From Parapedobacter koreensis (GTDB lineage Bacteria; Bacteroidota; Bacteroidia; Sphingobacteriales; Sphingobacteriaceae), in contig NZ_FNZR01000013.1 in assembly GCF_900109365.1 (NCBI RefSeq), forward strand, positions 1 through 64,000: DNA of 64,000 nucleotides, read 5' to 3'. The translations under genes were made by a program, and so were the position numbers. Under the pieces are notes generated by a model. That model searched no databases. It saw nothing but the letters and a program-made list of their open reading frames with translations, and was not told where the DNA came from. Within the stretch, counting starts at the first letter, position 1. The number at the start of each line of letters is the position of its first letter. Below, one piece after another: positions 25,458 to 34,712 of this stretch.

Positions 25458-26138
25458 ATGAAACAACAGCTACTATGCATTATCGCCATCATTGCAGCGA
25501 TCACTTCGGCAACAACATGGCCTCTTTATGGCCAAAAGGCCAAAAACCGAACCATCACCATCAACACAGAGAGCGGATCGAGTATGTATGTGGATGGTAG
25601 TCAAGTGACTGCCCCTGCCAAAATCAAGATCCCTAAGCATGCCACGGTAAATATACGTGTGGAGAAGGTAGGTTTTGTGACCGAAATCCGTAACTATGAA
25701 AACAACGGTATTAATATTATTCCCAAAACCGATTTTATCCAATTGACGAAGGATGAAGCCTATGAAAATTCTTTTGTGACAAATCTGGCCAACCAAGATA
25801 TTGATATCAGGCCGTCCAGAAGCAACGATGAATCCTGGATATTGCTCAACCGTATCGTGACCGGCTCTTTCGATGTTATTGCCATTATGGACAAGGCTAC
25901 AGGATATATGGCTACCGCTTGGTCTGCAAAATCATTTAATTCAGGCGTGGTACGTACGCGTTTGATCGTCAAAACCAGCAACACCGATCCCTTGGAATAC
26001 AAAGCGAAACTGGTCTCAGAAATCGCCCCCCCGGGTACCAGCGTAAACGCGGATGAGTCTTTCCGCAGGTGGGATCGCATTTTGCGCACGTACGAAAATG
26101 TGGTGCCTGACTTGCAAAGCCGATTGGGCGTCAATTAA
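25458..26138 (+). CDS. Secreted PEGA-like domain protein
   Basis: 226 residues with a signal peptide (KQQLLCIIAIIAAITSATTWPLYGQ). Residues about 30-75 (ITINTESGSSMYVDGSQVTAPAKIKIPKHATVNIRVEKVGF) have the PEGA pattern, a small beta domain with an exposed loop and a Gly-Phe end that is found in surface or periplasmic proteins. The rest is a mixed fold I do not recognise. It shares a transcription unit with the barrel protein 33 bp downstream. Confidence 0.75.
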   Translation: MKQQLLCIIAIIAAITSATTWPLYGQKAKNRTITINTESGSSMYVDGSQVTAPAKIKIPKHATVNIRVEKVGFVTEIRNYENNGINIIPKTDFIQLTKDEAYENSFVTNLANQDIDIRPSRSNDESWILLNRIVTGSFDVIAIMDKATGYMATAWSAKSFNSGVVRTRLIVKTSNTDPLEYKAKLVSEIAPPGTSVNADESFRRWDRILRTYENVVPDLQSRLGVN

Positions 26139-26171
26139 CCAAACTTTTTTTAGGATAACGACCATCTAGCT

Positions 26172-26942
26172 ATGAAAATCATTAAATGTTGCATCGCAGC
26201 CTATCTGGTGTTTGCGCTTGGCCAGGCTTATGCCCAACAAGCTTCGGTAGCAGGCCAGGGCTATTACGATGAATCTGATTTTGGTAAATTCTACCTCAGG
26301 ATTGGAATCAACCTTCCCCAAGGACACCTCAAAAACAAATTCGACCCTGCTATCCCAGTTTATGAAAATATGGGGAAGAATGGGGGAATGCAGGCCAGCA
26401 CCGGGTTCAATTTTGAATTGGGAAGGTATTTTTTCTTTCACGAAGATCCCATTCATGATCTATTCAAGGTGGGGCTGGATGCGACCTTCCTTTCGCTGGG
26501 CTATAATGCGTTTGAATGGCCCGCCTTACCGAGCTCATCGGGGTCGGGCAAGTACGACCTGACGACCATTGCCGTGAAATTCGGCCCAGTGGTTTCGTTC
26601 AATGTATTCGAAGACGTTTATGCTGACGTCTTTGCCAAGTTTGCACCTACCGTGGTATCGTCTTTTGAGGCACCGGATTTTTATATTGAAGATGGCAGCG
26701 GAAATTATACAGAATTTAGTTTTTATAGTGACAATCCCATTTTATTTGGTTGGAAAGGCGATTTTGGTGTCAATCTACGTTACAAGAAAGGTACGCTTAC
26801 ATTGGGCTATGAGTCTGGTTCCTTTAATACCAAGTCGTACTACTATGTGTCTGACGGAGCGGGGACAGAGGATGGTGGCATTTTTGAGCAGAAAATGCCG
26901 ATGGGGATTTTTCAAGTGAGGCTGGGCGTACAATTCCAGTGA
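26172..26942 (+). CDS. Outer-membrane beta-barrel protein
   Basis: 256 residues with signal peptide (CCIAAYLVFALGQAYAQ) followed by alternating amphipathic strands ending in FQVRLGVQFQ, the aromatic terminal strand of outer-membrane barrels. Length and strand number suggest an 8- to 10-strand barrel. It is the second gene of the unit starting at 25458 and is followed by a terminator, so the pair probably act together at the envelope. No substrate can be assigned. Confidence 0.75.
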   Translation: MKIIKCCIAAYLVFALGQAYAQQASVAGQGYYDESDFGKFYLRIGINLPQGHLKNKFDPAIPVYENMGKNGGMQASTGFNFELGRYFFFHEDPIHDLFKVGLDATFLSLGYNAFEWPALPSSSGSGKYDLTTIAVKFGPVVSFNVFEDVYADVFAKFAPTVVSSFEAPDFYIEDGSGNYTEFSFYSDNPILFGWKGDFGVNLRYKKGTLTLGYESGSFNTKSYYYVSDGAGTEDGGIFEQKMPMGIFQVRLGVQFQ

Positions 26943-26996
26943 TAACTTTTTGCGGCAATAAATCGTATTCCTTTAACACGTTATAACATTCAAGAA

Positions 26997-27026
26997 GGTG
27001 CGCGCCTTTAGTGGCGCGGCCTTTTT
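26997..27026 (+). terminator. Rho-independent terminator after the barrel gene
   Basis: CGCGCC (27001-27006), loop TTTAGTG-like, GGCGCG (27013-27018), with outer GG/CC pairs and a run of T at 27022-27026. It lies 55 bp after the stop codon. Confidence 0.7.
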
Positions 27027-27114
27027 GTAGGTAATTGATTTTGTCTTCGCAAAGTCTTATTATTACGCAAAAATATAGCTGTAAGGTGCAACTTACTAAT
27101 CTCTTGAATCTCCT

Positions 27115-29343
27115 ATGTCCGTTTTCAAAAAAATTGCGTTCGTTTTTGTTTTAACCCATGTTGTTTTTAACCTAAGTGTCGGTCAAACGAATGGTACAAA
27201 AAGCGTTGTTGATAGCTTGAACGAGCTTTTACAAAAAGAGAAGAATACCAATGTACATTGGCGGCTGTTGCTTGAGCGGGCGGTACAACGACCTGCCAGT
27301 AATTATGAGCAGGCCGTCATGGAAGCGACGAGCGTTTTGGATCATTATCGCGAGGAAAATGACGAAGAAGGAACAACCGACGCCTACATTGCATTAGGAA
27401 ACATCCATAACCAACAGAAGGACTACAAGAAGGCACTGCATTACGATTCGTTAGCTTTGGCGCTGGCGGAAAAAGCAAATTTTGCCAAAGGAAAAGTATT
27501 GGCATACCGGAATCTGGGGCGGGAATCCGTGGCTGCGGGAAATATCTTGGAGGCAAAAACGAACTACGAGAAAGCGCTTGAACTGGAACTTACCTTTAAC
27601 GATAAAGACAGCGATTTAGAACGCCTGCTTTCCTATTATAATCAACTTGGCATCACCAATCGTATCCTTGGGAAATTTGAAGCATCAGCAACGTACTTAA
27701 ATGAAGGAATACGGTTGGCAGAAAAGAACGGCCGAGATCGCGCATTAGCGCAACTATATATGAATTTGGGCAACACCTTCAGCGAAACATCGCGGTATGA
27801 AGAAGCAGTAACGATGCACCTTAGAAGTGTAAAAATAAAGGAGCACCTAAATGATAGCTTGGGACTGGGCCAATCATTTACTAATCTTTCGATTGTTTTC
27901 CGCGCCGCTAAGGAGTTTGACAAAGCCATAGCCTATTTGCGCAAAAGCCAGCAAATCAATTCGGCCTTCAAAAACCATAAAGGATCCGGACTTAACGCTG
28001 CCAACCTCGCCGTCATTTATATTGAAAAAAAGGAGTTGGATTCTGTCCCGGTGTTTTTTGAGCAGGCAATTGCCAATTTTAGTCGTGCATCGGATAACCG
28101 GGGTTTAGCATTAGCTTTTCATAACTACGGAAAGTTTTTGTTTGATATGAATAGACTGGATACCGCGGAAATCATGATGGAGAAAGCATTGGCGCTAAGG
28201 AAAAAAGCGGGATCGGACACGGAAATCAGCACCACATTGGCCAATCTGGGCCAGCTCGAAATGAGCCGTGGTAATTTTGCCAAAGCTGAGCATTACTTGC
28301 TTGATGCACAGCATCGCATCGATACGACTAAGACGACACGGGCGCTTTCGGATTTGTACACCTATTTGAGTGAACTGTATCGTCATCAAAAAAATTACGA
28401 GAAAGCATTTGCCTACTTGAAAAAGGTATTGATGCTCGAAAAGAATAGCTTTACGGAGAACGAACGGGTAGCTCTCCTAAAAGCTGAATCCAAATATGAA
28501 TTGGAAAAACGCGATCTTGAGCTGGCATTGGAAAGAGAAAAGCAGCGTGATCATCAGTTTAGGCTATTCCTTATTGGCGTGTTGATTGCCATGGCGTTGA
28601 TAGCCATAATAAGTGTCCTCTGGATCCGCCGCAAACAAGTCAAAGAACGCCATCAATCCCAATTGCAGCAACTTACCCAAACGCATCGGATAGCGACGGC
28701 ACAGGCGCTACGGAAAGTGGAAGAGGAAGAACGGAAAAAAATCGCCAATAAATTGCATGACGAGGTGGGTGCCTTGCTTTCCATCGCCAAACTCAATGTC
28801 GATCAGCTTGAAGCAGATGTTTTTGCCAAAGACAGCGAGGCTGTTCTGAAACTCCAGACAGCAAAGAAATTATTGGGCGATATGGGAGAGACGGTCAGAG
28901 CGATAAGCCACTCGCTTGTACCGGTAGCCTTGGAAAAATATGGTCTTAAACCAGCAATCCTTGATTTGATAAATGCCGTGAATATTTCGGGTAAAATTAA
29001 AGTGGAAGAAGTCATCGAAGGGCTGGATCGGGCGGATGATTGGAGCGATGAATTTCGCTTCGGTTTATACCGTATCCTGCAAGAAGTACTTAATAACATT
29101 ATCAAACACGCACAGGCCACTCATGTATTGGTGCAGCTGGTGGAACTTGAGCGGTCGCTCACCATCTATGTGGAAGACAATGGCAAGGGGCTCGATATGG
29201 CTACGGGGGCTAATGGGATGGGGCTCAACCTGCTGAAACGTAACATTGAATATTTTAATGGGGTTATCGAAATCAACGGCCGCCAAAATCAGGGAACATT
29301 TGTGTTGATTGAATTGCCGTTGGATACGGCTTCGGCGCATTAG
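27115..29343 (+). CDS. TPR sensor histidine kinase (NarL/DegS type)
   Basis: 742 residues. A signal peptide (IAFVFVLTHVVFNLSVGQ) precedes about nine TPR-like repeats (residues about 50-440), a coiled coil, a transmembrane helix (FRLFLIGVLIAMALIAIISV), and the cytoplasmic kinase. The H-box is EEEERKKIANKLHDEVGALL with phosphoacceptor H548 (HisKA_3), the N-box RILQEVLNNIIKHAQA, the G1 box VEDNGKGLD and G2 GANGMGLNLL. The periplasmic TPRs probably sense a protein or peptide partner. The response regulator follows 123 bp downstream on the same strand. Confidence 0.92.
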   Translation: MSVFKKIAFVFVLTHVVFNLSVGQTNGTKSVVDSLNELLQKEKNTNVHWRLLLERAVQRPASNYEQAVMEATSVLDHYREENDEEGTTDAYIALGNIHNQQKDYKKALHYDSLALALAEKANFAKGKVLAYRNLGRESVAAGNILEAKTNYEKALELELTFNDKDSDLERLLSYYNQLGITNRILGKFEASATYLNEGIRLAEKNGRDRALAQLYMNLGNTFSETSRYEEAVTMHLRSVKIKEHLNDSLGLGQSFTNLSIVFRAAKEFDKAIAYLRKSQQINSAFKNHKGSGLNAANLAVIYIEKKELDSVPVFFEQAIANFSRASDNRGLALAFHNYGKFLFDMNRLDTAEIMMEKALALRKKAGSDTEISTTLANLGQLEMSRGNFAKAEHYLLDAQHRIDTTKTTRALSDLYTYLSELYRHQKNYEKAFAYLKKVLMLEKNSFTENERVALLKAESKYELEKRDLELALEREKQRDHQFRLFLIGVLIAMALIAIISVLWIRRKQVKERHQSQLQQLTQTHRIATAQALRKVEEEERKKIANKLHDEVGALLSIAKLNVDQLEADVFAKDSEAVLKLQTAKKLLGDMGETVRAISHSLVPVALEKYGLKPAILDLINAVNISGKIKVEEVIEGLDRADDWSDEFRFGLYRILQEVLNNIIKHAQATHVLVQLVELERSLTIYVEDNGKGLDMATGANGMGLNLLKRNIEYFNGVIEINGRQNQGTFVLIELPLDTASAH

Positions 29344-29422
29344 GAAGTTTGTTTTAGAAGCTCAAAGTTGCTGCTTGCTTTTCAATTTGCCTAATAAACA
29401 ATTGTGGTATTTATAAAAAAAA

Positions 29423-29447
29423 GTTAGTATTGCGAAACGATACTAAC
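29423..29447. promoter_or_regulatory. Perfect dyad in front of the response regulator gene
   Basis: GTTAGTATTG and CGATACTAAC pair as a 10-bp stem (one G-T) with a CGAAA loop, 19 bp before the ATG at 29467. T's follow it only when read on the minus strand (A-run at 29415-29422), where no gene needs a terminator. It may be an operator for autoregulation or a structured leader. Confidence 0.5.
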
Positions 29448-29466
29448 ACTACCAGTCTATCATACC

Positions 29467-30108
29467 ATGAAAACACGCGTAATTATAGCCGACGACCACC
29501 CGGTAGTTATACAAGGCATCAGGGATATCTTAGAAAAAAATGGGCAGTTTGACGTGATTGCTACGTTTAATGATGGAAAATCATTGCTGCGATCTCCCTT
29601 ATTGGCGAAGGCCGACGTGCTACTGCTGGATCTGAATATGCCTGCTGTCGATGGATTACAAACGTTGGAAAGGTTGAATAGGACTGAGCTCTCCTGTAAA
29701 ATCATTGTCATTACCAGTTACTTATCCTCCCAGCTTGCCGAGCAATGCAAACAAGCGGGTGTGCATGGCTATTTGGTTAAATCCGAAGATTTGTATCTGC
29801 TGGTCAAACGTATACAAGATGTGTTGGCCGGTGAATCGCCGTTTCCTGATTTTTCCCAGCCTGACCAACCTATGGGAAACGATTTTTCATACTTTGACGA
29901 ATTCCTGAAAAAATACAAACTGACCAAACGCGAGGTGGAGATCATCCGCATGGTGTGCAACGATTACAGTTCCAAAGAAATAGCCGATAAATTGTATCTT
30001 TCTACGTTTACCATCCAGACCCATCGGCGCAATATCATCAAAAAATTAGGCTTAGACGATTCAAAAATCTCGTTGTACCGGTTTGCGATGGATAATGGGG
30101 TGATTTGA
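29467..30108 (+). CDS. NarL/FixJ-type response regulator
   Basis: 213 residues. The receiver domain has the acidic pocket D9-D10, phosphoacceptor D55 (VLLLDLNMPAVDGL), Thr in VITSY and Lys in LVKSED. The C-terminal LuxR helix-turn-helix is LTKREVEIIRMVCNDYSSKEIADKLYLSTFTIQTHRRNIIKKLGL. It follows the TPR histidine kinase and should be its partner. A perfect DNA dyad lies directly upstream. Confidence 0.94.
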   Translation: MKTRVIIADDHPVVIQGIRDILEKNGQFDVIATFNDGKSLLRSPLLAKADVLLLDLNMPAVDGLQTLERLNRTELSCKIIVITSYLSSQLAEQCKQAGVHGYLVKSEDLYLLVKRIQDVLAGESPFPDFSQPDQPMGNDFSYFDEFLKKYKLTKREVEIIRMVCNDYSSKEIADKLYLSTFTIQTHRRNIIKKLGLDDSKISLYRFAMDNGVI

Positions 30109-30212
30109 ACACGCTAATCGGTGTTGACTTGGGCGATTGTCTTATTTTTAATTTTTTGCTTAAATTATTGTTATTATTTCAATAAATAACGAATTTTTTA
30201 GCGGAATGTTTA

Positions 30213-30220
30213 TATATTTG
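30213..30220 (+). promoter_or_regulatory. -7 promoter box of the PEP carboxylase gene
   Basis: TATATTTG matches TAnnTTTG, 57 bp before the ATG at 30278, in an A/T-rich stretch. The -33 element is weak. Confidence 0.4.
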
Positions 30221-30277
30221 ACAGCCTTCCGTTAATAGGCAATAAATCCTATATTCGTTTCTTTATTTTTCCGTGGC

Positions 30278-32854
30278 ATGAAATTAAGTAAAAAACAAGC
30301 AGCCTTTGAAAATGAAGTGCTTATGCGCTTTGAGTTGTTCAACAGCCTGTTTATGACATTGCCGTTTTACCAAGTGAAACATACAGGCACATTGCTGCCT
30401 TTTTTCACCACACATTGTGAACGCGGCGTTGCTGAAAAGCTCGATCCGGAAGCGATTATTGAAAGTTTTTTCGGGCAGTATGAACAATATGTGGGGGAGT
30501 CGGATCGAACAGACTTGCTCTTCCGCATCATCCAATATATCGAGCGGCAAGTGGTGCTGTTTGACGCGGTAGAAGATGCTGCTTTCCGCAAAACCGGCCG
30601 TTCGGATGAAGCGGGCTTACTGGATTCAGTTTTTAAGCAGACGGAAAACAACAAAGAGCTTCGGGACAAGCTGGTTAAGAAATTGAATGATTTTTCATTA
30701 AGGCTGGTTTTGACAGCCCATCCCACGCAGTTCTACCCGGGGCCTGTTTTGGCGATTATCACGGATTTGACGGAAGCATTGAAGAAGAATGATATCCACA
30801 ACATCCACCTGCTGCTGCAGCAATTGGGCAAGACACCGTTTATGAAGAAGAATAAACCGACACCGGTTGATGAAGCAAATAGCTTGGTGTGGTTTCTTGA
30901 AAACGTGTTTTATCCGGTGGCGTCGGCTATTCAATCGAAAATCGACGATGAGTTTGACTTTCCTATTGATGAGAATAAGCAATTGGTTGAACTGGGGTTT
31001 TGGCCGGGCGGCGATCGTGACGGGAATCCCAATGTAACCGTAGACAGTACCCGGCGCGTGGCGCTCTTGCTGCGTACCATTCTATTCCGCTGTTATTACC
31101 GGGACTTCCGGATGCTCAGAAGGCGGATTACATTCTCCGGCGTTGAGAAATATATGGATGTGCTGCAAGATCTGTTTTACGAAAACAGCTTCAACCCTTC
31201 GGACAGCCCTGAAAATGAAAAGCCCGCAATCATTTACAACTTGAAAGAAATCAAGCGTGTACTGAACGAGTATCACGATGGGTTGTTCGTAGAGTTGGTA
31301 GATGACTTGCTTCGCAAAGTAAAGACCTTCGGTTGCTTTTTCGCCACATTGGATATCCGGCAAGACAGCAGTGTCATCCGGCAAACACATGCTTACTTTC
31401 GCGAGAAATATGCGACAACCATTGGCATTGCCGATGGGTTCGAGCAACTGGATGAAGAGGCCAAGCAACGGGCGTTTAAATTTGAGGCGCATGATTTGCT
31501 GCATGGTGAAGATGCCCATGCCCTTGTTGCGGATACCCTTGGTGTCATCCGCCTAATTAAAGCGATCCAGCGGTTTGGTGGTGAACGCGCTGCCCAGCGC
31601 TTTATCATCAGTAATTGCCAGCAGGTTTCAGATATTTTGGCATTGATGGAATTGTTTTTGTGGAGCGATTGGGATCCCCAATCGTTGCATATCGATTTTG
31701 TGCCGCTATTTGAAACCGTGGATGATCTCACCCGTGCCGCAGCTGTGATGCAGGCGCTATATACCCATCCTTATTACATGGCACACCTGAAACGTCGGGG
31801 AAACAAGCAGACCATCATGCTCGGTTTTTCAGACAGCACGAAAGACGGGGGATACTTGATGGCCAATTGGTCCATTTACAAGGCAAAAATAGAGTTGACA
31901 ACCATTGCACGTCAATATGATGTTGATTTGGTGTTTTTTGATGGCAGGGGCGGCCCACCCGCACGTGGGGGAGGGAAGACCCAACGCTTCTATGCGTCCA
32001 TGGGAAAAGAGATTGCCAATGACCATATCCAGTTGACCATACAGGGGCAGACCATCAGCAGCCAGTACGGATCATTAGACACCGCCCGCTATAACATCGA
32101 GCAGTTGCTTCATGCGGGGCTCACTTCGCACATCGGTCAGAAAGATGGGGATACGCTATCCACAGAGAAAAAACAACTAATTGAATACATGGCACATGTA
32201 AGCCATGAACAGTTTTTGGCACTGCGGAAAGACCCTTTGTTTCTTAAATATCTCGAACGGTTCAGTCCCCTTAAATTGTTGTCACAGATAAATATCAGCA
32301 GTAGACCTGTGAAGCGAAATTCGGATAAGGAACTGCGTTTGGAAGATCTGCGAGCAATTAGCTTTGTTACCGCTTGGAGCCAGCTGAAGCAGAACATACC
32401 TGGGTTTTACGGTGTGGGATCGGCCCTTAAGCAAGCTGAAGAAGCGGGTAAATGGGAGCAGGTGAAGGAGCTGTATGAAACCTCAGGGATGTTCAAAACG
32501 GTCATTGACAACTGCATGATGTCCATGTCCAAATCAAACTTTGATCTGACTTCTTACATCCAAAGCGATGAGGTTTTCGGGGATTTCTGGAAAAAAATGC
32601 GCAGCGAGTACGAGCGTACCAAGCAGTACGTGTTAAAACTGAGCGGAAGCAGGGTGTTAATGGAAAATTATCCCGTAGAGCGGGAGTCAATCGCGGTGCG
32701 TGAGAAAATTATATTGCCTCTTTTGATTATCCAGCATTATGCCATCAGAAAGTTGCAAAAGGGCGGGCTGGGAGAACAGGATAGCGAGGTGTTTTCCAAA
32801 CTGGTGACACGGACCATCTACGGGGTAGTAAATGCCGGTAGAAATTTGGCTTAA
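30278..32854 (+). CDS. ppc: Phosphoenolpyruvate carboxylase
   Basis: 858 residues, near the family length. It forms oxaloacetate from PEP and bicarbonate to refill the TCA cycle. The first active-site motif is VLTAHPTQFYPG with H148. The second is FFDGRGGPPARGGGKTQRF: compared with E. coli (FHGRGGSIGRGG) the His is D555, while both Arg are kept. Other conserved parts are GFWPGGDRDGNPNV and IMLGFSDSTKDGGYLMANW. To my knowledge this Asp variant is the form found in Bacteroidota. The usual C-terminal QNTG tetrapeptide is absent; the protein ends VVNAGRNLA, with the equivalent Asn-Gly turn altered. Confidence 0.94.
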   Translation: MKLSKKQAAFENEVLMRFELFNSLFMTLPFYQVKHTGTLLPFFTTHCERGVAEKLDPEAIIESFFGQYEQYVGESDRTDLLFRIIQYIERQVVLFDAVEDAAFRKTGRSDEAGLLDSVFKQTENNKELRDKLVKKLNDFSLRLVLTAHPTQFYPGPVLAIITDLTEALKKNDIHNIHLLLQQLGKTPFMKKNKPTPVDEANSLVWFLENVFYPVASAIQSKIDDEFDFPIDENKQLVELGFWPGGDRDGNPNVTVDSTRRVALLLRTILFRCYYRDFRMLRRRITFSGVEKYMDVLQDLFYENSFNPSDSPENEKPAIIYNLKEIKRVLNEYHDGLFVELVDDLLRKVKTFGCFFATLDIRQDSSVIRQTHAYFREKYATTIGIADGFEQLDEEAKQRAFKFEAHDLLHGEDAHALVADTLGVIRLIKAIQRFGGERAAQRFIISNCQQVSDILALMELFLWSDWDPQSLHIDFVPLFETVDDLTRAAAVMQALYTHPYYMAHLKRRGNKQTIMLGFSDSTKDGGYLMANWSIYKAKIELTTIARQYDVDLVFFDGRGGPPARGGGKTQRFYASMGKEIANDHIQLTIQGQTISSQYGSLDTARYNIEQLLHAGLTSHIGQKDGDTLSTEKKQLIEYMAHVSHEQFLALRKDPLFLKYLERFSPLKLLSQINISSRPVKRNSDKELRLEDLRAISFVTAWSQLKQNIPGFYGVGSALKQAEEAGKWEQVKELYETSGMFKTVIDNCMMSMSKSNFDLTSYIQSDEVFGDFWKKMRSEYERTKQYVLKLSGSRVLMENYPVERESIAVREKIILPLLIIQHYAIRKLQKGGLGEQDSEVFSKLVTRTIYGVVNAGRNLA

Positions 32855-32879
32855 TTAGGTGTTTGATATGACAAAATTG

Positions 32880-32910
32880 TTGATGGACATCACATTTTTA
32901 ACTATGTTTG
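32880..32910 (+). promoter_or_regulatory. Bacteroidota promoter (TTG-N20-TATGTTTG)
   Basis: TTG (32880-32882), 20 bp, TATGTTTG (32903-32910). It precedes the DUF4142 lipoprotein gene (ATG 32957). Confidence 0.6.
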
Positions 32911-32956
32911 TTGCATGAAATAAACAGCTAAATAGCCTTTTAAAAAAATATAACAT

Positions 32957-33514
32957 ATGAATTTTAAGCATATTTCCTGGGTTGTAGCATCGTTGTTGGT
33001 TGTGGGCCTGAGCTCGTGTTCAAGGCATGCCGGTGAAGAAGTAAGTAGAAACAAGCTCTATAGCAATGCAACAGATGTAGACGCCGAAGGGTTTACGTTC
33101 TTTAAGTCTGTATATACAAAAGCGGTATTCGAGACGCAATTGGCCGAGTACGTTCAATCCGCTCCGGCTTCACCGGCAGCGAAGGAACTGGCAGGGAATG
33201 TGGTCGCAACTTATGAAGAAGCCATTCCCGAGTTGGAAAACCTTGCTACGGCATTTTACGTCATCTTGCCTGATCCTGGGGCACCGGTGTTTGCGGTACC
33301 GCATCACTTTACTACCGACAGCTTGGGAAGTTTCAACAGCGAAGCGTATATTGCACATGTGCAGCACGAGCAAGGGGCGATCTTGGAACAGCTTGGTCGC
33401 GCAGAGCGGAATACCGTTAAACCGTTGAGGGCATATGCCCACGAAAAGCTACCCGCAGTTGAAGAACTCTTCGCACTTGCAGGTGGCGAAGCGGATCACG
33501 GCGCACACCATTGA
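32957..33514 (+). CDS. DUF4142-like lipoprotein
   Basis: 185 residues with a lipoprotein signal (SWVVASLLVVGLSSC, lipobox LSSC). The mature part is helical: DAEGFTFFKSVYTKAVFETQLAEYV then SPAAKELAGNVVATYEEA and EAYIAHVQHEQGAILEQLGRAERNTVKPLRAYAHEKLPAVEEL. This is the four-helix ferritin-like pattern of DUF4142 proteins, predicted to sit in the periplasm; their role is unknown. The tail is His-rich (GEADHGAHH), possibly metal-binding. The oxidoreductase gene follows after 16 bp. Confidence 0.8.
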   Translation: MNFKHISWVVASLLVVGLSSCSRHAGEEVSRNKLYSNATDVDAEGFTFFKSVYTKAVFETQLAEYVQSAPASPAAKELAGNVVATYEEAIPELENLATAFYVILPDPGAPVFAVPHHFTTDSLGSFNSEAYIAHVQHEQGAILEQLGRAERNTVKPLRAYAHEKLPAVEELFALAGGEADHGAHH

Positions 33515-33530
33515 TTAAATACACATTGCC

Positions 33531-34562
33531 ATGTCTAAGAAAAACATCGTCACAGGTATTTTGTCGTATGGAATGTCCGGCAGGGTCTTCCATGCGCCAT
33601 TTATCCATCAAAAGTCACGGTTTGAACTGCGGGCTGTTGTAGAACGGCATGAAAAGCGGGCACACCAACGCTACCCGGCTGTCATCAGTTACGATACCGT
33701 CGATGATTTGCTTAATGATGATAAAATAGAGCTGGTCATTGTCAATACACCCAATGATACCCACGTTGACTATGCAACGAAAGCATTAAAGGCAGGCAAA
33801 CATATTTTAGTAGAGAAGCCATTTGCACCCAATAGTGAAGATGCAAAGCGGCTATTCGATTTGGGCAAGGAAGTAGGCAAGCATGTCATGGTTTTCCAAA
33901 ACCGCCGGTGGGATAGCGACTTTAAATTGCTTAAACGTGTGGTCGAACGCGAGACATTGGGCGAATTGATAGAATTGCATGTCCGGTTTGACCGTTACCG
34001 ACTGGAAAAAAGCCCGAAGATATTTAAGGAACAACGAATCCCCGGGAGTGGCGTGTTGTATGACCTTGGCCCACATCTTCTCGATCAAGTGATTAGCTTG
34101 TTTGGCAAGCCGGATAAAAGCATTAAAATTGTGTCTACACACCGCCCGGAATCGGAGGTGGATGATTTTTCCACGATTGTGCTTACTTATCCCCAAGGAT
34201 TTACCGTATTTATCCATGCAAGCTTGCTGGTTGCCCATCCGCTGCCCGCTTATGTCCTGCATGGCACGAAAGGTTCGTTTCAAAAAGTAAGGGCAGACGT
34301 ACAGGAAGACCAATTGCAAGCAGGGATTTCCCCTAAGGATCCGGCATATGGGATAGAACCTCCGGGTAAAGAAGGCCTGATCACCATCATCAAGCCTAAC
34401 GGCGATCGAGAATTGCGGTATCGGGAAGCATTGAAAGGCGACTATAATGATCTTTTCAATGCCATATATGGGCAACTACGGAAAGGTGAGCCTTTCCCCG
34501 TGAAACAAGAAGAAATTCTTTGGCAAATGGAAATCTTGGAACAGCCAGCTTGGAACGGTTGA
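33531..34562 (+). CDS. Gfo/Idh/MocA-family oxidoreductase
   Basis: 343 residues. The N-terminal Rossmann domain begins IVTGILSYGMSGRVFHAPFIHQ, close to the GxGxxxxxxH pattern with the first Gly as Ser-Tyr-Gly, as in the YhhX/YdgJ branch (FHAPFI is characteristic). LVEKPFAPN (residues about 94-102) holds the catalytic Lys, and SGVLYDLGPHLLDQVISLFGKP contains the conserved active-site DLGPHL with His. It uses NAD(P) to oxidise or reduce a sugar-like substrate that cannot be named. It lies 16 bp after the DUF4142 gene. Confidence 0.92.
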   Translation: MSKKNIVTGILSYGMSGRVFHAPFIHQKSRFELRAVVERHEKRAHQRYPAVISYDTVDDLLNDDKIELVIVNTPNDTHVDYATKALKAGKHILVEKPFAPNSEDAKRLFDLGKEVGKHVMVFQNRRWDSDFKLLKRVVERETLGELIELHVRFDRYRLEKSPKIFKEQRIPGSGVLYDLGPHLLDQVISLFGKPDKSIKIVSTHRPESEVDDFSTIVLTYPQGFTVFIHASLLVAHPLPAYVLHGTKGSFQKVRADVQEDQLQAGISPKDPAYGIEPPGKEGLITIIKPNGDRELRYREALKGDYNDLFNAIYGQLRKGEPFPVKQEEILWQMEILEQPAWNG

Positions 34563-34644
34563 TGGTACAGTATAGTATTACGAGTTTAAATTCCCGTCAT
34601 AAAACGTTAAGCCTATTATCAATACGATGTTTGGTCATGGTGAA

Positions 34645-34667
34645 TTAACACACGATTAACACTAACA
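34645..34667 (+). promoter_or_regulatory. Pho-box-like direct repeat upstream of ppk1
   Basis: TTAACA occurs at 34645-34650 and 34656-34661 (11-bp period), followed by CTAACA at 34662-34667. The 11-bp direct repeat is the geometry of PhoB/PhoP boxes, and the hexamer equals the B. subtilis PhoP half site. It lies 46-68 bp before ppk1. Binding is inference. Confidence 0.4.
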
Positions 34668-34712
34668 AAACTTTGCATTGTTATTATTGGCCCATTAACT
34701 TAAGACGGCCGT

